A stretch of 64,000 bases of DNA from Leptotrichia hofstadii (GTDB taxonomy: Bacteria > Fusobacteriota > Fusobacteriia > Fusobacteriales > Leptotrichiaceae), in NCBI RefSeq assembly GCF_007990525.1, contig NZ_AP019823.1:1-64000 (forward strand), written 5' to 3'. Position numbers and translations under genes: made by a program. Every line of letters starts with the position of its first letter. Position 1 is the stretch's first letter. The notes under the pieces are model-generated. The model made no database searches, was not told the DNA's origin, and saw only the letters and a program-made list of their open reading frames with translations. Of the stretch, positions 1 through 8,872 are shown piece by piece.

Positions 1-520
1 GTTATGAAATTTTGCATAGAATTTTTTATCCACAACTCTATAATATATAATAGTATATATATAATTAAATATATTATTATTATACATTGTGGAAATGTGG
101 GAACATTTATAAATAAAGGGATTGACAGAGAAAAGGGTGTGGAAAACTTTTGTCAAATTTGTGGAAAAATATTATCAACAAAATTGTAAACATAATTACC
201 AACAGAGTTTGTGGATAAATTAAAAGTATGTGGATAATGTGTGGAAAGATGCTGAAAATGGATGTAATTAATTTTTGTGGATAAAAATTTAAAAAGTAAA
301 ATTTTTTGATAAACAGCAGAAAAATATTATATTTTTTATGTGGAAAAACCTGTGGAAAACTTTTGTTTAAAATCTTGATTATTTATTTTATTTATGTTAT
401 AGTAAAATCAAATAAAAGTACAAATTTAAAGGGAAAATCAATAAACGAGTTTACTAGGCAAAATGCGAGAAAATTAAAAATTTTTATTCATAATCAAAAT
501 TAACTAAAAAGGAGAGAAAA
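1..520. other. Probable oriC, dnaA-upstream part
   Basis: Non-coding AT-rich DNA before dnaA. Perfect DnaA boxes (TTATCCACA) lie at 26-34 on + and, as TGTGGATAA on -, at 210-218, 229-237 and 276-284. Near-matches of the TGTGGAAAA type lie at 88-96, 138-146, 160-168, 339-347 and 351-359. A very AT-rich alternating tract at about 38-86, directly next to the first box, is a plausible unwinding element. Box clustering beside dnaA is the usual mark of a bacterial origin. The window starts inside this region, so its left limit is not visible. Any open reading frames here are short and lack a credible ribosome site. Confidence 0.75.
375..403 (+). promoter_or_regulatory. dnaA promoter candidate
   Basis: TTGATT (375-380), a 17-bp spacer and TATAGT (398-403) form a sigma-70-like promoter, giving a start near 410 and a leader of about 115 nt before dnaA. 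Two near-consensus DnaA boxes (339-347, 351-359) lie just upstream, which would fit autoregulation by DnaA. The regulation is inference. Confidence 0.5.
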
Positions 521-524
521 GTAA

Positions 525-1880
525 ATGGATATTGAGAAATTGTGGGAAAAAATAAAGAAAATAATGAAAAAAAGAGTAAACGAGGCAGAATTTGAGGCAT
601 TTTTTAACAATGTGGAAGTAGGAAAGCTGGAAGATGGAAAACTTACACTTGTATGCAATTCAAAGCTGATACAGCAGAATATGGAAAAGCATAAAAGCCA
701 GATGGAAGATATTGTGGAAATTGTAACAGATGAGGAAGTTACAATAAACTTTGAAGTAAAACAGCAGGATGTAATGACATACAAGCCTGAAACACATAGT
801 TTTTCAAAAGATACAAAGGAAAAAATCCAAGTTTTCCACACAGGCTTAAATCCTAAACATAGGCTAGACAATTTTGTTGTAGGGGAAAATAGTAAACTTG
901 CATATAACGCCTGTCTTGCAGTTGTCAACAATCCAACGCCAGTTTATAACCCGCTTTTTATCTATGGAAGTTCAGGACTTGGTAAAACCCATTTGATGCA
1001 AGCTGTGGGAAATGCAATATTGGAAAATAATCCAAGCAAGCGTGTATATTACTCAACTTCAGAAGAATTTTCAAATGAATTTTTTAAAGTTTTGAACAGT
1101 GGACGTATTCAGAATTTTCGTGATACATTCCGTGCTTTAGATGTACTTCTTCTAGATGATATACAATTTTTTGAAAAGGTGTTTGGACGTGGTGAAGGAA
1201 CTGTGGAAGAAGAATTTTTCCACACATTTAACAAGTTGCAGGAACTTGGAAAACAGATAATAATGATAAGTGACAAGTCGCCAAAGGAAATAAAAAATCT
1301 GTCAAAACGTCTGGAATCAAGATTCTTGTCTGGCTTAACGGTGGAAATTCAAAGCCCAGGCTACGAAACCCGTATGATGATTTTGAAAAATATGGCAAAG
1401 ACACAAGGAATTGAAATAGATGACAGCATTCTTGAATACATATCAGATTCTCTTGATACAAATGTAAGGGAATTGGAAGGAACATTAACAAACTTAAACG
1501 CACGTGCAAAACTTTTAAACGAACAGATAACAATGCAGCTGGTACAGGAAATGCTTATGCACAATGTAAAACGTGAACAGTCCAAAGTAACAGCCAAAAA
1601 AGTAATAGAAATGATTTCTGCACAATATGGTGTCAGCGTAACTGACATGAAATCCAAAAAACGTCAGAAAAAAATAGTAGAAACAAGACAAATCGCTATG
1701 TATTTGTTAAAGAATAATGATGAGCTGGATCTAAGCCTAACAGCAATTGGAGGACTTTTTGGCGGAAAAGATCACAGTACAGTTATAAGCAGTATCAGAA
1801 AAATTGATAAAAAAACGAAGGAAGATGTTGTGTTTAAAAAAGAAATTGAAGCTTTGAACAAGAAAATTTTTAGAGCTTAG
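525..1880 (+). CDS. dnaA: Chromosomal replication initiator DnaA
   Basis: Initiator ATPase that binds DnaA boxes and opens the origin. The 451-residue length is typical. Domain I occupies about residues 1-85 with a very short linker. The AAA+ domain follows, with Walker A GSSGLGKT at 148-155 and Walker B LLLDDIQF at 208-215. The C-terminal DNA-binding domain carries GGKDHSTV near 413-420, the family signature. The start has GGAG at 511-514, about 10 nt before ATG. Just after Walker B the protein reads EKVFGRGEGTVEEEFFHTF, roughly five residues longer than the usual AGKEQTQEEFFHTF-type segment, and the expected TSDRPP stretch reads ISDKSP. The gene is flanked on both sides by DnaA-box-like repeats. 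Confidence 0.98.
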   Translation: MDIEKLWEKIKKIMKKRVNEAEFEAFFNNVEVGKLEDGKLTLVCNSKLIQQNMEKHKSQMEDIVEIVTDEEVTINFEVKQQDVMTYKPETHSFSKDTKEKIQVFHTGLNPKHRLDNFVVGENSKLAYNACLAVVNNPTPVYNPLFIYGSSGLGKTHLMQAVGNAILENNPSKRVYYSTSEEFSNEFFKVLNSGRIQNFRDTFRALDVLLLDDIQFFEKVFGRGEGTVEEEFFHTFNKLQELGKQIIMISDKSPKEIKNLSKRLESRFLSGLTVEIQSPGYETRMMILKNMAKTQGIEIDDSILEYISDSLDTNVRELEGTLTNLNARAKLLNEQITMQLVQEMLMHNVKREQSKVTAKKVIEMISAQYGVSVTDMKSKKRQKKIVETRQIAMYLLKNNDELDLSLTAIGGLFGGKDHSTVISSIRKIDKKTKEDVVFKKEIEALNKKIFRA

Positions 1881-2538
1881 AGAATTGGGGAAAATGTGGA
1901 AAGAATGTTGAAAATTTTGTGGGAAAGAATAATAATATTTGAAAAATTATCCACAGTGGAAAAAGTTTTCTACATAATTAATTTTTATAAAAAATTTTAA
2001 TAAAATAATTAAATTTTGTTTAATAAAATAAATTAGAAAATATTAATGTGGAAAAATAAAACTTAATTTCCACTATATGTTGAAAATTTCTCCACAAAAA
2101 TTGTGGAAAAAAATAATTAAAAATATTGTATTAAAAGAAATTTTGTGGAAAAATAAAATTTTAATGTGTAAAATTAAAATCATAATATCCACAAATATAA
2201 ACAAAATTTTCCACATTTGTTGATAACTCAAAAATATTTAATTTTAAATTAAAGAATAACTGTGATAAAATAATAAAAATAAAAACATATAAATTTTCTC
2301 CACATAATTAAAAATTAACTCCACAATTCAATGTGGAAAAAAATTTACAAAAGAAATTACTAAAAATAGGAATATACTGAAATTGTGGAGAAGATGTGGA
2401 AAGATTTGTGGGAAAGGTTTTCCACGGATAAATGAAGTTTTCCACAGGGAAATTAATGATTAGTTTGGTTAATGATTGAGAGTAATATTAGTTCAAATTT
2501 ACTAAAAAAATATGAATATAAATTATGGAGGGAAATTA
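1881..2538. other. Downstream DnaA-box-rich intergenic region (possible second half of oriC)
   Basis: About 660 bp without a convincing gene, extremely AT-rich. It holds one perfect DnaA box (1947-1955, TTATCCACA) and many TTTTCCACA/TGTGGAAAA near-boxes in both orientations, several between 2040-2110, 2145-2220 and 2325-2450. Together with the cluster upstream of dnaA this suggests a bipartite origin like that of Bacillus or Helicobacter. The usual occupant of this position, dnaN, is absent. Which half unwinds cannot be decided by eye. Confidence 0.55.
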
Positions 2539-2775
2539 ATGAAAAATATAAATAATGAAATAGAAGAAGTTGTTATAAATACTGAATTTATAAAATTGGA
2601 TCAGCTTTTGAAGTGGGCAAACTTTACAGGTTCTGGAGTGGAAGCGAAAATGTTTATTTTGAATGGAGAAGTGAAAGTGAATGACGCTGTGGAAACTAGA
2701 CGTGGGAAAAAAATTTATGATGGGGATATTGTGGAGTTTGCTGGAGAAAAAGTTATTGTAAGGGCAAAGCATTAA
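2539..2775 (+). CDS. yaaA: S4-domain RNA-binding protein, YaaA family
   Basis: A 78-residue S4-domain protein of the kind found between dnaA/dnaN and recF in many low-GC bacteria. The S4 core is visible as IKLDQLLKWANFTGSG followed by GEVKVNDAVETRRGKKIYDGD. It probably binds structured RNA; the exact role of the YaaA family is not settled. I place the start at ATG 2539 because GGAGGG (2528-2533) lies upstream of it; an in-frame upstream start at 2512 would put that ribosome site inside the gene. The adjacent recF neighbourhood supports the assignment. Confidence 0.85.
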   Translation: MKNINNEIEEVVINTEFIKLDQLLKWANFTGSGVEAKMFILNGEVKVNDAVETRRGKKIYDGDIVEFAGEKVIVRAKH

Positions 2776-2847
2776 ATAGTTTGCTGATTTACTAAACAGA
2801 TGAATAGTTGTGAAAGCAGACTGTGGAGAATTTAAGGGGAGATTTTT

Positions 2848-4485
2848 ATGAAAAAAGGTATAGGAATTGGAGTAGAAGATTTTAGTGAAGTAATAAAAGA
2901 GAATTGCTATTATATTGACAAGACAAAATGGATAGGAGAAATTTTAGAGGATAAATCAAAAATAAAGTTATTCACACGTCCAAGAAGATTTGGGAAAACG
3001 CTTAATATGTCGATGTTAAAATATTTTTTTAATGTTGAAAATAAAGAAGAAAATAAAAAGTTATTTAGTGGACTTGATATTGAAAAATCTGAATATATAT
3101 CTGAACAGGGACAGTATCCAGTAATTTTTATTTCACTGAAAAGCATAAAGGCAAAAACTTGGGAGGAAGCAATACAGGAAATTAGACTGCTGATTTTAGA
3201 ATTGTTTTCTGAGTACAAGTATCTTTTAGAGGATTTGGATGAGTATGATTTGCCTAGATTTAAGAAGTATTTACTGGGCAATGCAGATTTTTCTGAGTTA
3301 AAAAATGCCTTGCTGTTTTTAACTAGAATATTATTTCAGAAGTATAAAAAAGAAGTTATCTTATTAATTGATGAATACGACAGTCCTTTAATTTCTGCTT
3401 ATGAACATCATTACTATAGCGATGCCATCGCATTTTTTAAAGTATTTTACGGAGAAGCGCTGAAAACTAACCAGTATTTAAAAATGGGAGTTATGACTGG
3501 GATTATAAGGGTTATTAAGGCTGGAATATTTTCTGACTTAAATAATTTACGCGTTTATTCTATTTTAAATAGACAGTATCCTGATTTTTTTGGATTTAAC
3601 GGAGAGGAAGTTGAAAAGTCGCTTAAAGATTTTGATATTGAATACAAACTTTCTGATGTCAAGTTATGGTATAATGGATATAAATTTGGAAATTCCGAAG
3701 TATATAACCCTTGGAGCATTTTAAATTTCTTAAAAGATGGGAAGTTAGCTCCTTACTGGATTGATACTTCTGGAAATTTCTTGATTAATCAAATTTTAAA
3801 AAATACAGATTCTGAAATTATGGAAACTTTGGAAGCTCTTTTTAATGGAGAAACTGTTGAAGAAAATATCAGTGATAATTCCGATTTATCCAGTTTATTG
3901 GGGCAAGAGGAAATTTGGGAACTTCTTTTATTTAGCGGATATTTAACTATTGATGAAAAAATTGGGGAAGACTATGAGGATGTGTATTCCTTGAGATTGC
4001 CTAATAGGGAGGTAAGGGAGTTTTTTAGGAAAAAATTTATTGATGTAAATTTTGGGGAAAGTATGTTTAGAAAGGCTATGGAAGGGCTTAAAAATCTTAA
4101 ATTTGATATTTTTCAAAAATATTTACAAAATATTTTATTAAAATCAACAAGTTTTATGGATACTAAAAATGAAGACTTTTATCATGGATTAGTCTTAGGA
4201 ATGATGTTTTATCTAGATAATCATTATTATGTAAAATCTAATGAAGAAAGTGGCCTTGGAAGATACGATGTTGTAATTGAGCCAAAGAATAAGAACAATA
4301 GAGGTTTTATTCTGGAGTTTAAAGTTGTGAAAAATGAAGATGATTTGGAGAAAGTCTCGGAAGAGGCGATAGAGCAGATAATAGAGAAGAAGTATGATAT
4401 TGGGTTAAGAGATAGAGGTATTAAGGATGTTACTTTTGTTGGAGTTGCTTTTTGTGGAAAAGTGGTAAAAGTCAGTTACAGATAG
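2848..4485 (+). CDS. AAA-ATPase-like / DUF1703 (PD-(D/E)XK) protein
   Basis: A 545-residue protein of the AAA-ATPase-like plus DUF1703 type, often present in many copies in anaerobe genomes. The N-terminus shows YYIDKTKWI then a P-loop variant TRPRRFGKTL (43-52); LLIDEYDSP is the likely Walker B. The C-terminus has a nuclease-like core, GRYDVVIEP ... GFILEFKV, giving the D ... E-x-K pattern of PD-(D/E)XK enzymes. The biological role of this family is unknown; nuclease or nucleotide-switch activity is inferred from the fold only. It sits between yaaA and recF, where no such gene is normally found, and starts 72 bp after yaaA with its own GGGGAG site. It looks like an insertion into a conserved replication block. 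Confidence 0.85.
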   Translation: MKKGIGIGVEDFSEVIKENCYYIDKTKWIGEILEDKSKIKLFTRPRRFGKTLNMSMLKYFFNVENKEENKKLFSGLDIEKSEYISEQGQYPVIFISLKSIKAKTWEEAIQEIRLLILELFSEYKYLLEDLDEYDLPRFKKYLLGNADFSELKNALLFLTRILFQKYKKEVILLIDEYDSPLISAYEHHYYSDAIAFFKVFYGEALKTNQYLKMGVMTGIIRVIKAGIFSDLNNLRVYSILNRQYPDFFGFNGEEVEKSLKDFDIEYKLSDVKLWYNGYKFGNSEVYNPWSILNFLKDGKLAPYWIDTSGNFLINQILKNTDSEIMETLEALFNGETVEENISDNSDLSSLLGQEEIWELLLFSGYLTIDEKIGEDYEDVYSLRLPNREVREFFRKKFIDVNFGESMFRKAMEGLKNLKFDIFQKYLQNILLKSTSFMDTKNEDFYHGLVLGMMFYLDNHYYVKSNEESGLGRYDVVIEPKNKNNRGFILEFKVVKNEDDLEKVSEEAIEQIIEKKYDIGLRDRGIKDVTFVGVAFCGKVVKVSYR

Positions 4486-4512
4486 TTATAGTGTGAAAGG
4501 GAAGAAATAGCG

Positions 4513-5601
4513 ATGTATTTGGATCAGATTAGTTTTAATAACTTTCGTTGCCTTGCGGATGGGAAATTGAAGTTTGACAGGTATTTTAATTTAATATATG
4601 GGAAGAATGGACAGGGGAAGACATCGCTTATTGAGGCTGTTCATTTTTTGGCTACTGGGAAAAGCTTTAGGACTAAGAAAGTGAAAGAGATTCGAAAGTA
4701 TAATTTGAACAGGCTGATTGTATTTGGGAAATATAAAAATAAAGATTTATCGGAAAATGCTATTGCTATTGATGTTAATGAGGATAAGAAAGATTTTTAC
4801 ATTGATAGGGAAAAAGATAAATATATAAACTATGTGGGGTTACTTAACATTATTTCATTTATTCCTGAGGATATTGAACTGATTATTGGGAATCCTGGCG
4901 TTAGGAGAAACTTTTTTAATTACGAGATTTCACAGGCAAAAAAGGAGTATTTGCAGTCGATTGTGAATTTTGAGAAAATATTGAAGGTGCGGAACAAGCT
5001 TATAAAGGAAAAAAAGACTGGCGAGGAAATTTATAAGATTTATAACGAAAAATTTATAGAGGAAGGGCTAAATATTGTTTTAAATCGGCAGGAATTTATA
5101 AAAAAAATATCAATTTTATTAAACTTGAATTATCGTAAGTTATTTGATGAAAATTCAGAGCTGAAATTAAAATACGACTGTTTTCTTGGGGATGTGGAAA
5201 AGAAGACTAGAGAAGAGCTGAAGGAAAAATTTGAAGTGCTATGCAAAAGGAAAAGTGAAAGGGAAAAATTTCTTGGATACAGCCTGCTTGGCCCTCAAAA
5301 AGATGATTTTATCTTTGAGCTGAATGGAAAAAACGCAAAGGCATATTCTTCACAAGGGGAGAAAAAATCTATAATATTCTCGCTAAAAATTTCAGAAATT
5401 GATATTTTAATAAAGGAAAAAAAGGAATACCCGATATTTCTGATGGATGATATTGCTTCATATTTTGATGAAGTGAGAAAAAAAAGTATTTTAAGCTATT
5501 TTGAAAATAAAAAAATCCAATGTTTTATAACTTCGACAGAGGATTTGGGCATAGAGGGGAAAAAATTTATTGTGGAAAAGGGGAAGATTATTGATGAGTA
5601 A
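4513..5601 (+). CDS. recF: DNA replication and repair protein RecF
   Basis: SMC-like ATPase that helps load RecA at single-strand gaps. The 362-residue length is typical. It begins MYLDQISFNNFRC, has Walker A GKNGQGKT at 30-37, an ABC-like signature region with SQGEKKS, and Walker B PIFLMDDIASYFDE near the end. It lies 27 bp after the DUF1703 gene and 14 bp before the DciA-like gene, so it is probably co-transcribed with them. No dnaN precedes it and no gyrB follows it, unlike the common dnaA-dnaN-recF-gyrB order. Confidence 0.97.
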   Translation: MYLDQISFNNFRCLADGKLKFDRYFNLIYGKNGQGKTSLIEAVHFLATGKSFRTKKVKEIRKYNLNRLIVFGKYKNKDLSENAIAIDVNEDKKDFYIDREKDKYINYVGLLNIISFIPEDIELIIGNPGVRRNFFNYEISQAKKEYLQSIVNFEKILKVRNKLIKEKKTGEEIYKIYNEKFIEEGLNIVLNRQEFIKKISILLNLNYRKLFDENSELKLKYDCFLGDVEKKTREELKEKFEVLCKRKSEREKFLGYSLLGPQKDDFIFELNGKNAKAYSSQGEKKSIIFSLKISEIDILIKEKKEYPIFLMDDIASYFDEVRKKSILSYFENKKIQCFITSTEDLGIEGKKFIVEKGKIIDE

Positions 5602-5615
5602 AAAGGGGTTGAAAA

Positions 5616-6659
5616 ATGGAAGGAATTAAGGATTTAAAGAATTTGGCACTGGAAGCAATTGAGAAAAGAAGTTCGCTTTTGAAAAATGAAAAATATATTT
5701 TGTGGAAAATCAAGAAAAATTGGAAGCAGATTGTGAGTGGGCCAATCGGTGAGAAAACTTATCCAAAAAGTCTATTTGATGGAAATCTTGTTGTGGTTAT
5801 CAATGATGGCGTTATTTATCACACGACAATAATGTATGCGGAAAATATAAAGGAAAAAATAAACACATTTTTGAATGGGAAATTTTTGGAAAGTATCGAA
5901 TTTTCGAAGATAAATTACAAAATAAAGCGTGATTTGCTGGATGAACTTATTGAAAATGAGGAAAATAGAGGGACAATTCGGGCTGGGGAAATTCCAAGAG
6001 GAAATGTTAGGGAAAAAAATAGAAATATTGATTCTGAAAATAAAATTGCGGAAAAAGTAAAGGATATTGTGCTTTTGCCTGAAGAAGTTAAGGAAATTCA
6101 TGAGAATATTGATAAAATTGATAAAAAGTATGAAGATATTGCCAAAAAGCTGGAAAAAATTGCAATAAAACTGAAAAAGAGGGAAAAATATCTGAAAAAT
6201 AATGGATATATTCAATGTGAAAACTGTAAAATTTTATTTTTGCAGGAAAACAAGGAGAAAATGTGTTTTGAGTGCAGAATGAATGAAAAAAATAGAAAAT
6301 TTCAGAAAATGGCAGATTTAATAAGAAATAAACCGTATATTTCCGAAAAACAGGCAGTCCGAATGACAAATACTGACAAATCTACATATTACAAGGCAAG
6401 AGACATCTTGGCACAGCAGACTTACAATGATATGCTTTATTACTGCCTTGAAAAAAACAGGGAAATTTCTTTAAATGAAGATTATGAGTTTGAAATTCGG
6501 AGTGAGTCGAGAGAAGATGTGGAAAAATTTATAAAAAATTATGTAGACTATAAGATTGGGAGTGACAATGAGGAAGTTTTTAAGATTGAGAGAAAGTGGG
6601 CTTTGAGAAGATTAAGAAAGGATATGAAATTTAGAATTGAGAACAATAGGAGGTATTGA
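5616..6659 (+). CDS. dciA: DciA-like (DUF721) protein with C-terminal zinc ribbon
   Basis: The first ~95 residues match the DUF721/DciA pattern (YILWKIKKNWKQIVSGPIG, then GNLVVVINDGVIYHT). DciA proteins load the replicative helicase in bacteria that lack DnaC or DnaI, and the family often sits beside recF. At 347 residues it is much longer than a minimal DciA. After a charged, coiled-coil-like linker (about 140-195) comes a four-cysteine zinc ribbon (C201, C204, C217, C220), then a helix-turn-helix-like stretch (about 240-266, with SEKQAVRMTNTDKSTYYKA). The zinc and HTH modules suggest added nucleic-acid contacts. The ribosome site AAAAGGGG is well placed. Helicase loading is inferred from family and position. 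Confidence 0.75.
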   Translation: MEGIKDLKNLALEAIEKRSSLLKNEKYILWKIKKNWKQIVSGPIGEKTYPKSLFDGNLVVVINDGVIYHTTIMYAENIKEKINTFLNGKFLESIEFSKINYKIKRDLLDELIENEENRGTIRAGEIPRGNVREKNRNIDSENKIAEKVKDIVLLPEEVKEIHENIDKIDKKYEDIAKKLEKIAIKLKKREKYLKNNGYIQCENCKILFLQENKEKMCFECRMNEKNRKFQKMADLIRNKPYISEKQAVRMTNTDKSTYYKARDILAQQTYNDMLYYCLEKNREISLNEDYEFEIRSESREDVEKFIKNYVDYKIGSDNEEVFKIERKWALRRLRKDMKFRIENNRRY

Positions 6660-6891
6660 AAATATCTGAGTTTGCATACTACAATTTTAAGTAAAAAATT
6701 TTATTTATGGTTTTGGTTCAAAATATGGTAAAATAATATTTATAAAATTTGAGATAAAATCCAAAAATCTTTAATACATAGTAATTTTTTAAATGATTTA
6801 AACTTAAAAAGTATAATTACTTTATTTAGATTAAAAATTTTGATAGTTTTATGGTTGATTAAAAAAGAGTTGGAATATAAATGGAGAAAAT

Positions 6892-7929
6892 ATGTATATA
6901 GAAGAATTATTAAAAGAAGCGGATAAATCAATGGAAAATTACAAGTACGAGGATGCACTTGTGTATTTGAAGTCAGTACTTGAAATCGATGAGAACAATT
7001 ATTCGGCGCTTATGACACTTTCTAAGATTTATTCAGACTTTGGAATGTTTGAACAGGCGAAGGAATATGCTGAAAAATTGCAGAAAAAGTATCCTGATAG
7101 CAGGGATACGCTTTTTACATTGGGATTTGTATATCAGTCGCTTGGAAGATTGAAAAAGGCGATTTCGCTTTATAAAAAATTTCTGGAAATAGAAAAAAAT
7201 TATTTTGTGTATCTGAATATGGGAATGTCCTACGCTTTGTTAAAGTATTATAGAAAGGCGATAGAAAATATTGATAAGGCCATAGAAATGGAGCCTGAAA
7301 GCTCAGAAGCATACGTGGAAAAAGGTGATTGCCTTACAATGATGGGCAGATACGACGAAGCAATTTCTGAATACAAAAAACTTTTAAATGCAAAATTTAA
7401 CGAAGTCGAAGAATTTTCCCTCTACGCACGAATGGGCGATACAATGGCGTATTCAAATAATATAAAAGGAGTTGTAAAATATTATAATATAGCTATAAAT
7501 TGTGAAAATGTGGAAGATTATATATTTGAAGATTATTTTGAGATATTGTTTAGAGCGGAGGAGTTTGAGGAAATAAAACTTCTGCTTTTAAATTATGAGA
7601 ATGCAACGAATGAAAATAAAGGGCTTTCAAGAATAAAAATGCTGAATTTGCAAGGAAGGTTTTTTGTGAAAACAGAAGATTATGAAAATGCACAGAAGGT
7701 TTGTGATAAAATGATTATTTTAGAACCTGAAAATATTCGCCATTATGTGAATTTGGTATACGTGCTGGAATTACAGCATAAATATGACAAAGCGCTTGAA
7801 TATGTGGCTAAAATGGCTAAATTTACAGAAGATAAGGACTTTTTGAAGGAATTGAAAAAGAGATTGAGAAAAAATAAGAGAAAATTTGAAAAGGAAAATG
7901 AGAAAAGTTTAGAAAATAAAGAAAAGTAA
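6892..7929 (+). CDS. Tetratricopeptide-repeat protein
   Basis: 345 residues, almost entirely TPR-type helical pairs (for example YEDALVYLKSVLEIDENNYSALMTL and YRKAIENIDKAIEMEPESS, split here into recognisable units), with a lysine- and glutamate-rich tail. There is no signal peptide or membrane segment, so it is probably a cytoplasmic scaffold. GGAG precedes the ATG by 7 nt. The next gene, a Kdo-kinase-like protein, starts 28 bp later, so the pair is likely an operon. The partner proteins are unknown. The 232 bp upstream hold no gene that I can support. Confidence 0.8.
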   Translation: MYIEELLKEADKSMENYKYEDALVYLKSVLEIDENNYSALMTLSKIYSDFGMFEQAKEYAEKLQKKYPDSRDTLFTLGFVYQSLGRLKKAISLYKKFLEIEKNYFVYLNMGMSYALLKYYRKAIENIDKAIEMEPESSEAYVEKGDCLTMMGRYDEAISEYKKLLNAKFNEVEEFSLYARMGDTMAYSNNIKGVVKYYNIAINCENVEDYIFEDYFEILFRAEEFEEIKLLLLNYENATNENKGLSRIKMLNLQGRFFVKTEDYENAQKVCDKMIILEPENIRHYVNLVYVLELQHKYDKALEYVAKMAKFTEDKDFLKELKKRLRKNKRKFEKENEKSLENKEK

Positions 7930-7957
7930 AAAAAATTAGAAATTATGAGGATTTTAA

Positions 7958-8872
7958 ATGGAAGAAAAAAATTATGAAGTTAATAAGAAATATGATGAAA
8001 AAATATTAATAAATGTACTGAAAAATTTTGATAAAACTGGGGAATATGTTGTAGAACCGGGAAGAAATGAAATAAAAAAGTTTGAGATATATATTGAAAA
8101 TAATTTGAAAAAAGGGAATGAAAAAAAGAAAAAAAATAATAACATTGAAAATACTGAAACAAAAAAAATGGTAAATGTAAAAAAATTTAAACAAAAAGAT
8201 TTCATTACAAACTTTTTCTATAAATTTAAAGGCTCAAAAGCAAAGCGTTCTTATGAATATGCAAAAAAATTACTGGAATGCAAAATAAAAACTCCAGAAC
8301 CAATTGCATATTTTGATGATTTTATAAACGTAAACAATAAAAAGAACAGTTATTATATAAGTGAGGAATTAAAATATGATTTTACCTGCCGGGAAGTTTT
8401 CTGGCCTGAGGATATTGAGCGAGACAAGGCTGAACAGGGGGAAAATTACAAGATAAGTGAAGAAACGGAAAGAATGCTTGCAAAAGTGGAAAAAAATCGT
8501 GAAAAAATCATAAGACAGTTTGCAAAATTTTCTTTTGACTTGCACGAAAATGGTGTGGAATTTGAGGATTATTCGCCGGGTAATGTGTTGATTAAGGACA
8601 AAAGCGGGAATTATGAATTTTATCTGGTTGATTTAAATAGAATGAAATTCGGAGTGAAATTGAATTTGGATAAAAGAATGAAAAATGTTTCAAGAATGAT
8701 GGAAGATGAAAAACTAGCCAGAATTTTTGCAAATGAATATGCGAAGTATTACAGACAGAGGGAAGATTTAGTTTTTAGATATTTGAGATATTATATCAGA
8801 AGACATAATAGATATGTGTATTTTAAGGATATTACTCGTCCAGTAAGGAATGTTTTTAAAAAGAAGAAGTAA
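7958..8872 (+). CDS. Kdo/WaaP-type lipopolysaccharide kinase-like protein
   Basis: 304 residues with the protein-kinase-like core of LPS core kinases (KdkA/WaaP family): FSFDLHENGVEFEDYSPGNVLI is the catalytic-loop region with the Asp and Asn, and FYLVDLNRM supplies the metal-binding Asp. A basic N-terminal third contains a poly-Lys/Asn stretch. The C-terminus is strongly basic, which fits association with anionic membrane lipids. The presence of LPS genes later in the window supports a role in phosphorylating the inner core (Kdo or heptose). The substrate is inferred, not shown. Confidence 0.7.
   Translation: MEEKNYEVNKKYDEKILINVLKNFDKTGEYVVEPGRNEIKKFEIYIENNLKKGNEKKKKNNNIENTETKKMVNVKKFKQKDFITNFFYKFKGSKAKRSYEYAKKLLECKIKTPEPIAYFDDFINVNNKKNSYYISEELKYDFTCREVFWPEDIERDKAEQGENYKISEETERMLAKVEKNREKIIRQFAKFSFDLHENGVEFEDYSPGNVLIKDKSGNYEFYLVDLNRMKFGVKLNLDKRMKNVSRMMEDEKLARIFANEYAKYYRQREDLVFRYLRYYIRRHNRYVYFKDITRPVRNVFKKKK

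Noticed and set aside
4-189. 61-codon open frame in the origin region
   Set aside because: It runs through DnaA boxes, has no ribosome site and very biased AT codons; it is explained by origin DNA.
1881-2538. TGTGGAAAA repeats as a CRISPR array
   Set aside because: Units are short, occur in both orientations at irregular spacing and match DnaA boxes; there are no spacers of constant length.
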